From a virus, in the IMG/VR virus record IMGVR_UViG_3300028883_000036, positions 43,656 through 107,655 of that record: a DNA stretch of 64,000 nucleotides; one strand, given 5' to 3'. The notes under the pieces were generated by a model that saw only the letters and a program-made list of their open reading frames with translations, was not told where the DNA came from and searched no databases. The translations under genes were made by a program, and so were the position numbers. Position 1 is the first letter of the stretch, and each line of letters opens with the position of its first letter. Shown in pieces: positions 50,588-58,624 of this stretch.

Positions 50588-50953
50588 ATGAGATATTTCA
50601 GATATTTAACAGAAGAAAATGTTATATCAAAAGCATTAAATCTTCCAGAACCTAAAGTTGGTGGTGATTATCCCCCTGAAAAGGTTAAAAGATATATAAA
50701 AATAATTGAAGATGCTTTAGCAGCAATGGCAAATAAAGAAGAAAGTGAATCTAATGATGCTATTGTATCTGATTTAAGAGATAAAAAAAGTAAATGGAAA
50801 AATGTAAATAAAGAAACAAAACCAACTAAAACTAAATTGGAAGTTCCCCCTGATCAAGAAGAAGAACCACCACCTGAACAGGAAGAACCACCACAAAAAA
50901 AAGAAGAACCAAAAGAAAGTAAAATTGAGAAAATGTTTAGAAAAATGCTCTAA
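50588..50953 (+). CDS. Tagged protein with proline-rich tail (MRYFRYLTE)
   Basis: 121 residues. MRYFRYLTE|ENVIS (L-T-E). A helical domain is followed by a Pro/Glu/Lys tail (VPPDQEEEPPPEQEEPPQKKEEP) similar in character to the scaffold-like protein at 47109. Its 3' end overlaps the 3' end of the DNA polymerase gene by 17 bases, tail to tail, with no terminator between them. Confidence 0.68.
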   Translation: MRYFRYLTEENVISKALNLPEPKVGGDYPPEKVKRYIKIIEDALAAMANKEESESNDAIVSDLRDKKSKWKNVNKETKPTKTKLEVPPDQEEEPPPEQEEPPQKKEEPKESKIEKMFRKML

Positions 50954-53627
50954 CACCACTCATATCACTATCTATAATTGCTTCTTTTCCTATTGGATTA
51001 AGAAGCAATCTTACTTTCTTAACAAAAAATTTATCAATCATTGTTTCTGAATCAAACTGAACAACATCATCAAATTCTTTGGGCCATTCATGAAAAGTAA
51101 TTGTTTCTATATTATATGGATTCTTTTTAATATAGATAACTTTTGCCTTTAGACCTTCATGTATATCCTCATATTTATTTTCTATACCAAGTTCCTTCAA
51201 TAAAAGTCTATAGCTATAAACCCCCTTAACATGCCAAGGAGTACCTTTTTTTGGAATACCGCCACCTAAATATTTCCTTATATTATTGATACCTATATTA
51301 GCTGCTAAATCTTCAGGAGTAAGTTGATTTAACTCTTTCTTATACTTCCTCATAGCTTTCCCAATATCTTCATCATTTTTCTGCTTCATTATCATTTCCA
51401 TAATAGATTTTAATCTTGGTCTAATAGCTTCAGCAGATTCAGACCTTACAATTTCAAGACCAGTTACTTTAATATCGTTCTTAGGAACACCTTCTTTATT
51501 CAATAACCAATAAGCATATTTCTTTTTCTTCACAAATAAAGCTGTTTTAGCAATAATCTCTTGTTTAAAAGCAATCTTAAAATCTTTTACTTGAGAATTA
51601 TAATCTCTTAATTGAGTTTCATTAAATATTCTACTATCAATATATTGCTCCATAAGAGCAGATATTTCTTTAATAAGTTCAATCTTTTCATCATCATCTA
51701 TTTCTTCCCATAATGAACTATTAATATCTTTTATCCATTCACCTAATCCAACAAACAATGAATCGGTATCTATATATTTCACAAAATCTTTTCTTTCAGA
51801 ATTCCCTTCCCAAGTTGCTTGCAAAGAATCAAGTAAATCATTAAAATTCCATTGAAATCCTTGATCATGTTCAAGAAGAAAATTACCATTCAATAAATCA
51901 TTACAAAATGTTTGTCCTGATTTAATAGTATGTCTACCACAAGCTGTAATAGCTTCTGCTATATGAACATTAAAATATCTTGAATAAGGAACAGATAATA
52001 TACCAAAAAAAGCATTCATCATAATTTTCAAAGCAAGTTGTAATGAATCAAGTTCTCTTTCTCTTTCTTTATATTTCTTTTGTTCAAGTCCTTCACATTT
52101 ATTAGCTTTTAAACCATATTCCTTTCTCTTACCTTTTACTTCTTTACGTTTAAAAAATACATTCTTTTCAACCTTGGCAACAACACCTTCTTTATTCGTA
52201 ATAAATATAGAACCACATGGAGATATTGCAAATAATCCTTTTTTTAATGCAATATTAAATTTTCTAAGTGAATTTCCCTCAATAGAAATAAGTTTCCATT
52301 CTCCTTTTACTTCTTTAACAATTTTAAATTCAGGAAATTCCCTATTTCTTGTATAAGATAATATTTCTTCTTCTTGTAATCTTATTATTCTTCCAAAAAA
52401 TGTTTCATTAGACATATTTAAAGCAATAATATGAGATGGATAAGATGAAGTAATATCAATATCTACTACCCATTCATGCATACCCTTTTGAGGTTCTTTA
52501 ACATGAGCAGCAGGAAAAGGTTTTTGTTCCCCACCAGCAAAATGTGGAGCACATAATCTATTTCTTCTATAATAAGAAAGCATTAATCCTTCTATCAATT
52601 GAGTTTGAGCATTATAGTTTCTCATAGGTGATTTACAAAGCAAACTTAATGCTTGAATCATTCGAATATAACCAAGTTTATTTTCTAAATCATTTACTCT
52701 TTCACAATCTATAATATTATAATCAACAAATTCATTCCAATCTTCCTCAACTTGTTCTCTCATTGAATCATATGAATTTTCTAACTTACCAACACCTAAT
52801 TCAGTTTGACATACATATTCAAGAGTATATCTTTCAAGATTTTTACCATACCATTTATATACATTATAATAATCAAGTATAGTAAGTCCTGCTATATCAA
52901 TATTCATTTCATCTGAACTTTTTTGTTTCCATACATTAACAACATTAATAGGAGACATTTTACTATACATTTTCTTTCCTTCTTCTTCTCCCCATAAAAC
53001 ATTTGCTCTATTAATCATATAAGGAAGATCAAATGACCAAATATTATATCCACTTAAAACATCACATGGAAATTTATTTAGATAAGCAAAATATCTTCTT
53101 ATCAAATCTTCTTCACTATCACATGAAATATATTTTGAACTCTTATAATTTCCTGTATATAGTCTTAACCTAAAAGGATCATAACCAAATGTAACATTAT
53201 TACAATTTAATCCATTTCTAATTGTTGCAAGAATTACAGGATCTTTGGGGTTTTTCCAATCAGGAAACCCACGTTCAGGAAGTACTTCAATATCAGTATA
53301 ATATACTTTTAAAGCAGGTACATCCATTTTATCATCTGGAATACCATAATATCTTTCAGCAAGAAATTGAATTTCATTCTTTACATTATTCTCAAAAACA
53401 TTATGATTATTATGTTCTTGTAAAAAATTATAATAATCATAATATGAATTAAAATTTCTTTTACTTACATTTTTTCCAAAAATAGTTTTAGCATCTGCTT
53501 CTTTTTCTGTGGAAGGTAAAAATAGATAAGGTGTCCAAGGTATTACATCATATAAATTTTCTCCATTAATTTGTTCCCATAAATGTATTTCAGATTTTTT
53601 TGTATTATAATAACAATTTTTAAACAT
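50937..53627 (-). CDS. Family B DNA polymerase, T4 gp43-like
   Basis: 896 residues, almost exactly the T4 gp43 length (898). 3'-5' exonuclease: YTDIEV (D112, E114), GYNIWSFDLPYM (Exo II), YNIIDCERV (Exo III). Polymerase: DIDITSSYPSHI (motif A, ~388), KIMMNAFFG (motif B, ~534; the usual Tyr is Phe), YIDTDSLFVG (motif C, ~618), then KKKKYAYWL. It replicates the phage DNA. The gene follows the tRNA genes in the same direction and may share their transcript. Confidence 0.95.
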   Translation of the reverse strand: MFKNCYYNTKKSEIHLWEQINGENLYDVIPWTPYLFLPSTEKEADAKTIFGKNVSKRNFNSYYDYYNFLQEHNNHNVFENNVKNEIQFLAERYYGIPDDKMDVPALKVYYTDIEVLPERGFPDWKNPKDPVILATIRNGLNCNNVTFGYDPFRLRLYTGNYKSSKYISCDSEEDLIRRYFAYLNKFPCDVLSGYNIWSFDLPYMINRANVLWGEEEGKKMYSKMSPINVVNVWKQKSSDEMNIDIAGLTILDYYNVYKWYGKNLERYTLEYVCQTELGVGKLENSYDSMREQVEEDWNEFVDYNIIDCERVNDLENKLGYIRMIQALSLLCKSPMRNYNAQTQLIEGLMLSYYRRNRLCAPHFAGGEQKPFPAAHVKEPQKGMHEWVVDIDITSSYPSHIIALNMSNETFFGRIIRLQEEEILSYTRNREFPEFKIVKEVKGEWKLISIEGNSLRKFNIALKKGLFAISPCGSIFITNKEGVVAKVEKNVFFKRKEVKGKRKEYGLKANKCEGLEQKKYKERERELDSLQLALKIMMNAFFGILSVPYSRYFNVHIAEAITACGRHTIKSGQTFCNDLLNGNFLLEHDQGFQWNFNDLLDSLQATWEGNSERKDFVKYIDTDSLFVGLGEWIKDINSSLWEEIDDDEKIELIKEISALMEQYIDSRIFNETQLRDYNSQVKDFKIAFKQEIIAKTALFVKKKKYAYWLLNKEGVPKNDIKVTGLEIVRSESAEAIRPRLKSIMEMIMKQKNDEDIGKAMRKYKKELNQLTPEDLAANIGINNIRKYLGGGIPKKGTPWHVKGVYSYRLLLKELGIENKYEDIHEGLKAKVIYIKKNPYNIETITFHEWPKEFDDVVQFDSETMIDKFFVKKVRLLLNPIGKEAIIDSDMSGVRAFF

Positions 53628-53670
53628 ATTTTATGTCCATCCTATTTAATATATTTTACTCCTTTCTTTT

Positions 53671-53746
53671 TGGTAGGGGGGGTGGGATTCGAACCCACAC
53701 TGGAAGGATTTTAAGTCCTTTGACTCTGCCGTTGGCCTACCCCCCC
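53671..53746 (-). tRNA. tRNA with Leu anticodon UAA, class I (short variable arm)
   Basis: A 76-base cloverleaf with encoded CCA. Acceptor GGGGGGG/CCCCCCT (G1-U72 pair), D-arm GGCC...AGTC with AACGG loop, anticodon stem AAGGA/TCCTT with loop CTTAAAA (anticodon TAA, codon UUA), 5-base variable region, T-stem GTGGG/CCCAC with TTCGAAT. Discriminator A. Bacterial tRNA-Leu normally has a long variable arm; this does not. Confidence 0.88.
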
Positions 53747-53778
53747 ATTATACTTTTCTGATATATAACATTTTTAAT

Positions 53779-53857
53779 TGGTAGGGATAGAAGGATTCGA
53801 ACCTTCAGATTCTTGATTTTGAATCAAGTGCCTATACCAAAATTCGGCTATATCCCC
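53779..53857 (-). tRNA. tRNA with Leu anticodon CAA, class I (short variable arm)
   Basis: A 79-base cloverleaf with encoded CCA. Acceptor GGGGATA/TATCCCT, D-arm GCC...GGC with an unusually long 13-base loop, anticodon stem CTTGA/TCAAG with loop TTCAAAA (anticodon CAA, codon UUG), 5-base variable region, T-stem GAAGG/CCTTC. Discriminator A. Short variable arm as in its two neighbours. Confidence 0.85.
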
Positions 53858-53860
53858 TTG

Positions 53861-53936
53861 TGGTAGGGATGGGTGGATTCGAACCACCACTGAATAGCTT
53901 CTAAGACTATTGACTCTGCCGTTGGTCTACATCCCC
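53861..53936 (-). tRNA. tRNA with Leu anticodon UAG, class I (short variable arm)
   Basis: A 76-base cloverleaf with encoded CCA, three bases from the next tRNA. Acceptor GGGGATG/CATCCCT, D-loop and variable region very like the first tRNA (CCAACGGCAGAGTCA; CAGT), anticodon stem ATAGT/GCTAT with loop CTTAGAA (anticodon TAG, codon CUA), T-stem GGTGG/CCACC. Discriminator A. It looks like a duplicate of the UAA tRNA with a changed anticodon. Confidence 0.86.
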
Positions 53937-53939
53937 ATA

Positions 53940-54239
53940 TTACCATTTATCTTCCGTTGAACCATATAAATCATCATTAGAAAATTTATCTTCATTTTCA
54001 TTATCATTATCGTTTTCTATTTCTTCTTTTGTATTTTTAAATTCTTCTTTTACTTTTGAAACTAATTTATCCACTACTGATTTTTTTGATTTATCAACTT
54101 CTTCAATTTCAGGTTTACTATTTTCTATAATATCAATCTTCTTATCATCTACATCATCACCACCGAAAAAAAGATTATACATAACAATACCAAAAAATAT
54201 TATACCAAATGGAAACGGAAACCCATCTTCTTTAGCCAT
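53940..54239 (-). CDS. Small membrane-anchored acidic protein
   Basis: 99 residues: a short N-terminal membrane segment (FPFGIIFFGIVMYNLFFGG) and a charged, Lys/Glu/Asp/Asn-rich cytosolic tail that is probably disordered. No family recognised. Its stop is 4 bases before the tRNA block. Confidence 0.6.
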   Translation of the reverse strand: MAKEDGFPFPFGIIFFGIVMYNLFFGGDDVDDKKIDIIENSKPEIEEVDKSKKSVVDKLVSKVKEEFKNTKEEIENDNDNENEDKFSNDDLYGSTEDKW

Positions 54240-54253
54240 TATTATTCTCCCTT

Positions 54254-54886
54254 CTATATTCTAAAATCATCTTCAGAAAATAACCAATCACTTTTTCTTT
54301 CAAATTTAGTATCTCTAAATAAAACAATATCATTTCTTAAAATTGGTATTCCTTCTCCTGAATTATAAATACAATAAGCAGGATGAATAGTAAATAAAAC
54401 AGGATATTCTATATTACTTCCTTTTAATTTGAAAGAATTAAATTCTCCCCTTTGACCTAAAATACCATAAAAGTTTCCTGTAAATATATATTTAGCATAA
54501 TTTCCCAAACAAAGTATTTTTTCAGGATTTACAACTTTAATATATTTTCTTAAATAATCCTGACAAGTAATTATTTGATCTTCATTCGGTTTTCCATTTC
54601 TTGTTCCTGATACTGGTCTGCATTGAACAGTATTTATAATCAAAAAATCTTTTGATTCAAGTCCTGCATTAGATAATTCTTTCGTTAATATTTCACCAGC
54701 AGCACCAACAAAAGGGGTTTGTCTCCTAACTTCATTCCATCCAGGTGCTTCAGCAATTATAACATATTTAGCATTTGAAGTCCAAAATGGAATTGCAGTA
54801 CCATTCATAGATAAACTACATTTTTTACATGTTTCAACTTGTTTATCTAATAAATGAAGCATTTTTATTTGTTTAGAAGATAACAT
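54254..54886 (-). CDS. Uracil-DNA glycosylase, family 4/5-like with Fe-S cluster
   Basis: 210 residues. VIIAEAPGWNEVRRQTPFVGAAGEIL is motif A of family 4 UDG (G/A-E-A-P-G-x-x-E ... PFVG-x-AG), HPAYC is motif B, and C20-x2-C23 plus later Cys (CRP, IITC) can bind a 4Fe-4S cluster. It removes uracil from DNA; with the dUTPase fusion it keeps uracil out of phage DNA. It overlaps the helicase gene by one base. Confidence 0.88.
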   Translation of the reverse strand: MLSSKQIKMLHLLDKQVETCKKCSLSMNGTAIPFWTSNAKYVIIAEAPGWNEVRRQTPFVGAAGEILTKELSNAGLESKDFLIINTVQCRPVSGTRNGKPNEDQIITCQDYLRKYIKVVNPEKILCLGNYAKYIFTGNFYGILGQRGEFNSFKLKGSNIEYPVLFTIHPAYCIYNSGEGIPILRNDIVLFRDTKFERKSDWLFSEDDFRI

Positions 54887-56274
54887 TATTCCCTTCTTCT
54901 CCTTCTTCTTGTATTGTTTTCTTCTAAATTTTCATGATCTACTCTCCCCCTTTCATCACCTGAAACAGTAGCTTCATCAATCCATTCATCCAATTCACAA
55001 CTATCATACATTTTTAAGCTTTTTTTGTCAAGATAAAATCTCTCTATATGACCTACCCTTCCCCCAATCCTTGATTTAGTAATTTTATAAAGAATTTCAG
55101 ATTCATATACCATTTGTTCCTCATCTGTTCCCATTATAGCCATAAAATCAGCAGTTGCAGGTATGCCCATTGATTCGGCAATATGATTGAAATCAGTCTC
55201 ATTAAAATTTATAAAAAAACCCTCTCTATTTAACTGACTAACTGATACAAAAGGACATTTAAACTCAAATGATAATGCTCTTATTTCTTCTGACACTCTC
55301 TTTATCGCAGAATACATATTATTATCAACTTTATATGCAGCTTTCATCAAATTAATATAATCCACATATACTATATCAATATTTATGCCTCTCAACATTA
55401 ACTCTCTTAAATATATTCTAAAATCCAGTATTGAAGCATTACCTGTTGGATATTGTTTTATAAATAATTCCCCTCTATTTTCAGTATCTTTAACAGCAGA
55501 TAATCTATTCATAAGATTTCTTTTATAATTTCTTGATAGATACATTCTATTAACATCAAGACCAGAATAAATACCATCAAATCTTTGAGCAAAAGCATCT
55601 TGAGACATTTCTAATGTAAGAATTACTACATTATGACCATTTTTAACTTGTCTTGCAGCAAAATTAGCCATTGTGTTTGATTTACCACCATGAATTTTTG
55701 CTGTTAAAACATTAAATGTAAGGGGTGGGAATCCACCATTGATAAGTTCATCAAATACTGGAAAATATGTTGGTATTCTATTTTCAGTTGTTGTAAATAT
55801 CCTTCTAAGTCTTACTCCTAAATCTTCAAAATATTTTAATCCAAGATCAACTTTAATATCTTTAATTAATGCTTCTTCAATTCTTTTTTGTATTATATTT
55901 CTTCTTTCAGGATCTTCAACATCATCAACAGATTCTATAATAGCAAGTTTAAGAGCTTTTTCTTTTAAATAATCATTAGACTGATTAAGTAAAAACTCAT
56001 AACTATCTGTTACGTTAAAATCTGTTTGTTCTGATTGATCTATTATTCTTCTTATATCATCAGGATTTTCAGAAGAATTTATAATAGCATCTCTAGATGG
56101 TATCGTTTTATATTCTTCTGCATAATCTCTACAAAATCTAAAAGCATGACTTATATTAGGATCATCAAAATATTCTGGTTTAAACACACTTGAAGTTAAA
56201 ATAAGAAAATCTTTATCAGATAATATACCCTTCAGAATAATTTTTTCAATAAAATCTGAATTTAATCTTTCCAT
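54886..56274 (-). CDS. Replicative DNA helicase, DnaB/T4 gp41-like
   Basis: 462 residues. An N-terminal helical domain, then a RecA-type motor: FPVFDELINGGFPP, Walker A TAKIHGGKSN (191-200), LTLEMSQ, Walker B DIVYVDYINLM, VSVSQLNR and a C-terminal GGRVGHIE. It is a hexameric 5'-3' unwinder of the fork. The C-terminal end has an Arg-rich tail (NTRRRRRRE). It is the first gene of the leftward replication unit, behind a sigma70-type promoter. Confidence 0.92.
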   Translation of the reverse strand: MERLNSDFIEKIILKGILSDKDFLILTSSVFKPEYFDDPNISHAFRFCRDYAEEYKTIPSRDAIINSSENPDDIRRIIDQSEQTDFNVTDSYEFLLNQSNDYLKEKALKLAIIESVDDVEDPERRNIIQKRIEEALIKDIKVDLGLKYFEDLGVRLRRIFTTTENRIPTYFPVFDELINGGFPPLTFNVLTAKIHGGKSNTMANFAARQVKNGHNVVILTLEMSQDAFAQRFDGIYSGLDVNRMYLSRNYKRNLMNRLSAVKDTENRGELFIKQYPTGNASILDFRIYLRELMLRGINIDIVYVDYINLMKAAYKVDNNMYSAIKRVSEEIRALSFEFKCPFVSVSQLNREGFFINFNETDFNHIAESMGIPATADFMAIMGTDEEQMVYESEILYKITKSRIGGRVGHIERFYLDKKSLKMYDSCELDEWIDEATVSGDERGRVDHENLEENNTRRRRRRE

Positions 56275-56282
56275 AGAAAATC

Positions 56283-56311
56283 ACTATACACCATTTTAAT
56301 AAAAATGTTAA
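56283..56311 (-). promoter_or_regulatory. Leftward sigma70-type promoter for the replication unit
   Basis: Minus strand TTAACA (56311-56306), 17-base spacer, TATAGT (56288-56283), about 9 bases before the helicase ATG. The -35 is inside the 22-base palindrome shared with the rightward promoter. Confidence 0.75.
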
Positions 56312-56320
56312 CATTTTTAT
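56299..56320. promoter_or_regulatory. 22-bp perfect palindrome between divergent promoters
   Basis: ATAAAAATGTT/AACATTTTTAT, an 11+11 perfect inverted repeat that contains the -35 box of both divergent promoters (GTTAAC at the centre). It could be an operator for a dimeric repressor, or simply reflect overlapping promoters. It could fold in RNA but no gene ends here. Confidence 0.7.
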
Positions 56321-56336
56321 TTTTTTATGTTATTAT
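56308..56336 (+). promoter_or_regulatory. Rightward sigma70-type promoter for uvsY-uvsW
   Basis: Plus strand TTAACA (56308-56313), 17-base spacer, TATTAT (56331-56336), about 48 bases before the uvsY-like ATG. Its -35 overlaps the leftward -35 by four bases. A TATAAATA at 56358-56365 also lies just before AAGGAG and could add late transcription. Confidence 0.7.
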
Positions 56337-56383
56337 TTTTTTATGTTATATCATATTTATAAATATAATAAGGAGAAATATAT

Positions 56384-56806
56384 ATGAATGAACATGAAGA
56401 ATTAAAACAAATATTTGATCAACTTAAAGAAGAACATAAAATAGAAGAATTAGCTACATTTTCTGATCTTGATATAGGGGAAAAACTACAAAAGAACGAA
56501 ATGATGGTTATAAAATACAAAGAAATGTACTATAATGAACTCAATAAATATGAAATTCTTGAAAGAAAAATGGATGCTTTAAAAGGAATAAGATACAAAT
56601 ATTATAAATTTGATGATGAAAATGAGTTTAATAAAAAAGAAATAGAAGATTATTGTCTTCCTTCTGATCCTCAAATTATTCAAATAAAAAAGATAATGTT
56701 AAAACAACAAATTAAAGTAAGATTCTTTGATATGTGTTGGAAAGCATTTAATTCAATGGGATGGTCAATGAAAACATTTTCAGATAGGGAAAAACATGGA
56801 TTATAA
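56384..56806 (+). CDS. uvsY: UvsY-like recombination mediator
   Basis: 140 residues, the size of T4 UvsY (137). A helical protein with the UvsY-type layout: N-terminal helices, KYKEMYYNELNKYEILERKMDALKGIRYKYY, then DPQIIQIKKIMLKQQIKVRFFDMCWKAFNSMGWSMKTF near the end. UvsY loads UvsX on SSB-coated DNA. The assignment rests on length, the Tyr-Tyr and C-terminal W-K-A-x-x-x-x-G-x-x-x-K pattern and the uvsW gene that follows, as in T4. AAGGAG is upstream. Confidence 0.72.
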   Translation: MNEHEELKQIFDQLKEEHKIEELATFSDLDIGEKLQKNEMMVIKYKEMYYNELNKYEILERKMDALKGIRYKYYKFDDENEFNKKEIEDYCLPSDPQIIQIKKIMLKQQIKVRFFDMCWKAFNSMGWSMKTFSDREKHGL

Positions 56807-58202
56807 AGTAGAATTAACATTATGTAATAATTATAAAATAAGAATAAAAAGCAATCATTATACTTATGTAGAAAAAATGTCAGAAGAATTTGCTATCCAT
56901 GTAAAAGGATATTATTGGATGGGAAAATATAAATCTGGTATGTGGGATGGAAAAACTCATTTTATAACTGAGGCAGGATTAATGCCTTATGGACTACTTC
57001 TTGATTTCATTAAAAAAAGCAAAGAATTATTTCCAGAAGTTAAAATATGTCCTGATGATGGGGTAAAAAATTTATTTAAAGCAGATAAAATAGAAATAAA
57101 TTATGATCTATCTTTATATCCAAGACCATATCAAAAAGAAGCAATAGAATTTTGTTTAAAATATTCAAAAGGAATAATAAGAAGTTCTACTGCTAGTGGA
57201 AAAAGCTTAGTAATATCTTATATATTATATAATTTAATAAAAAATAGAGCAATAACTAATGTTAGAAAATGTTTAATTATTGTTCCATCTACACAACTTG
57301 TAGAACAATTTAGAACAGATATGATTAAATATGGTCTACCTGAAGCAATGATAGGTAGAGTATATACAGGCCATAAAGATTGGGATAAACATATTGTTAT
57401 ATCTACATGGCAATCACTCAAGAACAATCACAAAAAATTACCACTGTTCCATGCAGTTATTGGAGATGAATGCCATCAGGTAAAAGCACATGAACTAAAG
57501 AATATATTCTCAAAACTAAAATGCAACTATAGATTTGGTTTTACTGGTACAATGCCTAATCATATATCAGAACAATACAATATCAAATCATTCTTAGGAC
57601 CAATTCTAAAAGAATTCGGTTCAGGTTTCCTTGCAGAAGAAGGATATATATCCAAATGTAATGTTAAAGTATTAAAAATACCATACCCTGATGGAACAAT
57701 AGCAAAAGATTATAAAAGTATTAAAGATGAATGTTTTAATGACTCAAACCGATTAAACCTTATAGCTAAAATTATAAATGAAATTAATGATAATATACTT
57801 CTACTTGTATCATATATAGATGAAGGGGATAAACTAGAAAAACTTATCAACAGAAGAACAGATAAAAAAGTTGTATTTTTATCAGGAAAAGATAAAGTAA
57901 ATATAAGAGAAGAATGGAGACAAAAAATTATAAATGAAAACAACATTGCTTTAATTGCAACATACGGTATAATGGCAGTTGGTATAAATATCCCCAACCT
58001 AAAATATTTAATTCTTGCATCACCAACCAAATCAAAAATAAGAACACTTCAAAGTATAGGTAGAACCCTACGATTACATAAAAATAAAATAGATGGAGCA
58101 ACAATATTTGATCTTATTGATGATGTTAAATTTCTAAAAAAACATGGAGAAAAAAGAATTAGCTATTACGAAAATGAAGGATTTAATATTGAATATTTAT
58201 GA
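56796..58202 (+). CDS. uvsW: UvsW-like superfamily 2 helicase
   Basis: 468 residues. An N-terminal DNA-binding beta domain (GKYKSGMWDGKTHFI), YPRPYQKEAIEF (Q-like), Walker A SSTASGKSL (130-138), GDECHQ (motif II, DECH in place of DExH), FGFTGTMP (III), and QSIGRTLRLHK (VI). T4 UvsW remodels forks and recombination intermediates. It overlaps the uvsY-like gene by 11 bases and, tail to tail, the next leftward gene by 6. Confidence 0.9.
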   Translation: MDYKVELTLCNNYKIRIKSNHYTYVEKMSEEFAIHVKGYYWMGKYKSGMWDGKTHFITEAGLMPYGLLLDFIKKSKELFPEVKICPDDGVKNLFKADKIEINYDLSLYPRPYQKEAIEFCLKYSKGIIRSSTASGKSLVISYILYNLIKNRAITNVRKCLIIVPSTQLVEQFRTDMIKYGLPEAMIGRVYTGHKDWDKHIVISTWQSLKNNHKKLPLFHAVIGDECHQVKAHELKNIFSKLKCNYRFGFTGTMPNHISEQYNIKSFLGPILKEFGSGFLAEEGYISKCNVKVLKIPYPDGTIAKDYKSIKDECFNDSNRLNLIAKIINEINDNILLLVSYIDEGDKLEKLINRRTDKKVVFLSGKDKVNIREEWRQKIINENNIALIATYGIMAVGINIPNLKYLILASPTKSKIRTLQSIGRTLRLHKNKIDGATIFDLIDDVKFLKKHGEKRISYYENEGFNIEYL

Positions 58203-58622
58203 TACATCTTTTGCAAAATTAATAGCTGTTTCCCTTGCTTGATCATCTGTTTTAATGGTATATTCTCCTTTTGTATTACCACATGTATCAGACTTTACAG
58301 TATCACCAACTTTAAAACCAGCAATAGCTCTATGACTAAAACCATACCATTTACCATCTGCTTCAGCTTTACCAACAGAACACCCTGCTTTACTATCCAT
58401 TTTTAACCCAATCCAATCTTTAAAATGAACCTTGGGTTTTTTATCAGTATATCTTGGTAAATTCCTCAAGGTTCTTTTCTCCATTGGAATATCAGTTTTA
58501 ATATAATCTGTTCTTTTATATGTCTTCATCCTAAGTGTATTAGGATTCAAGTCCTTTACTTTATGAGGTTTCAATTTTTTTACTATAAATGTTTTATTAT
58601 CATACTCTCTAAACCCAGGCAT
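58197..58622 (-). CDS. Hypothetical protein, basic with Cys motifs
   Basis: 141 residues from the ATG at 58622 (GGAGAG upstream; frame open to 58688). It starts MPGFREYDNKTFIVKKLKPHK and has WYGFSHRAIAGFKVGDTVKSDTCGN, a conserved-looking beta segment with two Cys. I do not recognise it; DNA or substrate binding cannot be judged. It overlaps the end of uvsW. Confidence 0.62.
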   Translation of the reverse strand: MPGFREYDNKTFIVKKLKPHKVKDLNPNTLRMKTYKRTDYIKTDIPMEKRTLRNLPRYTDKKPKVHFKDWIGLKMDSKAGCSVGKAEADGKWYGFSHRAIAGFKVGDTVKSDTCGNTKGEYTIKTDDQARETAINFAKDVS

Positions 58623-58624
58623 TT

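Noticed and set aside
53671-53936. Stop-codon suppressor tRNAs
   Set aside because: Anticodons read 5'-TAA, CAA and TAG, pairing with UUA, UUG and CUA; suppressors would need TTA, TCA or CTA.
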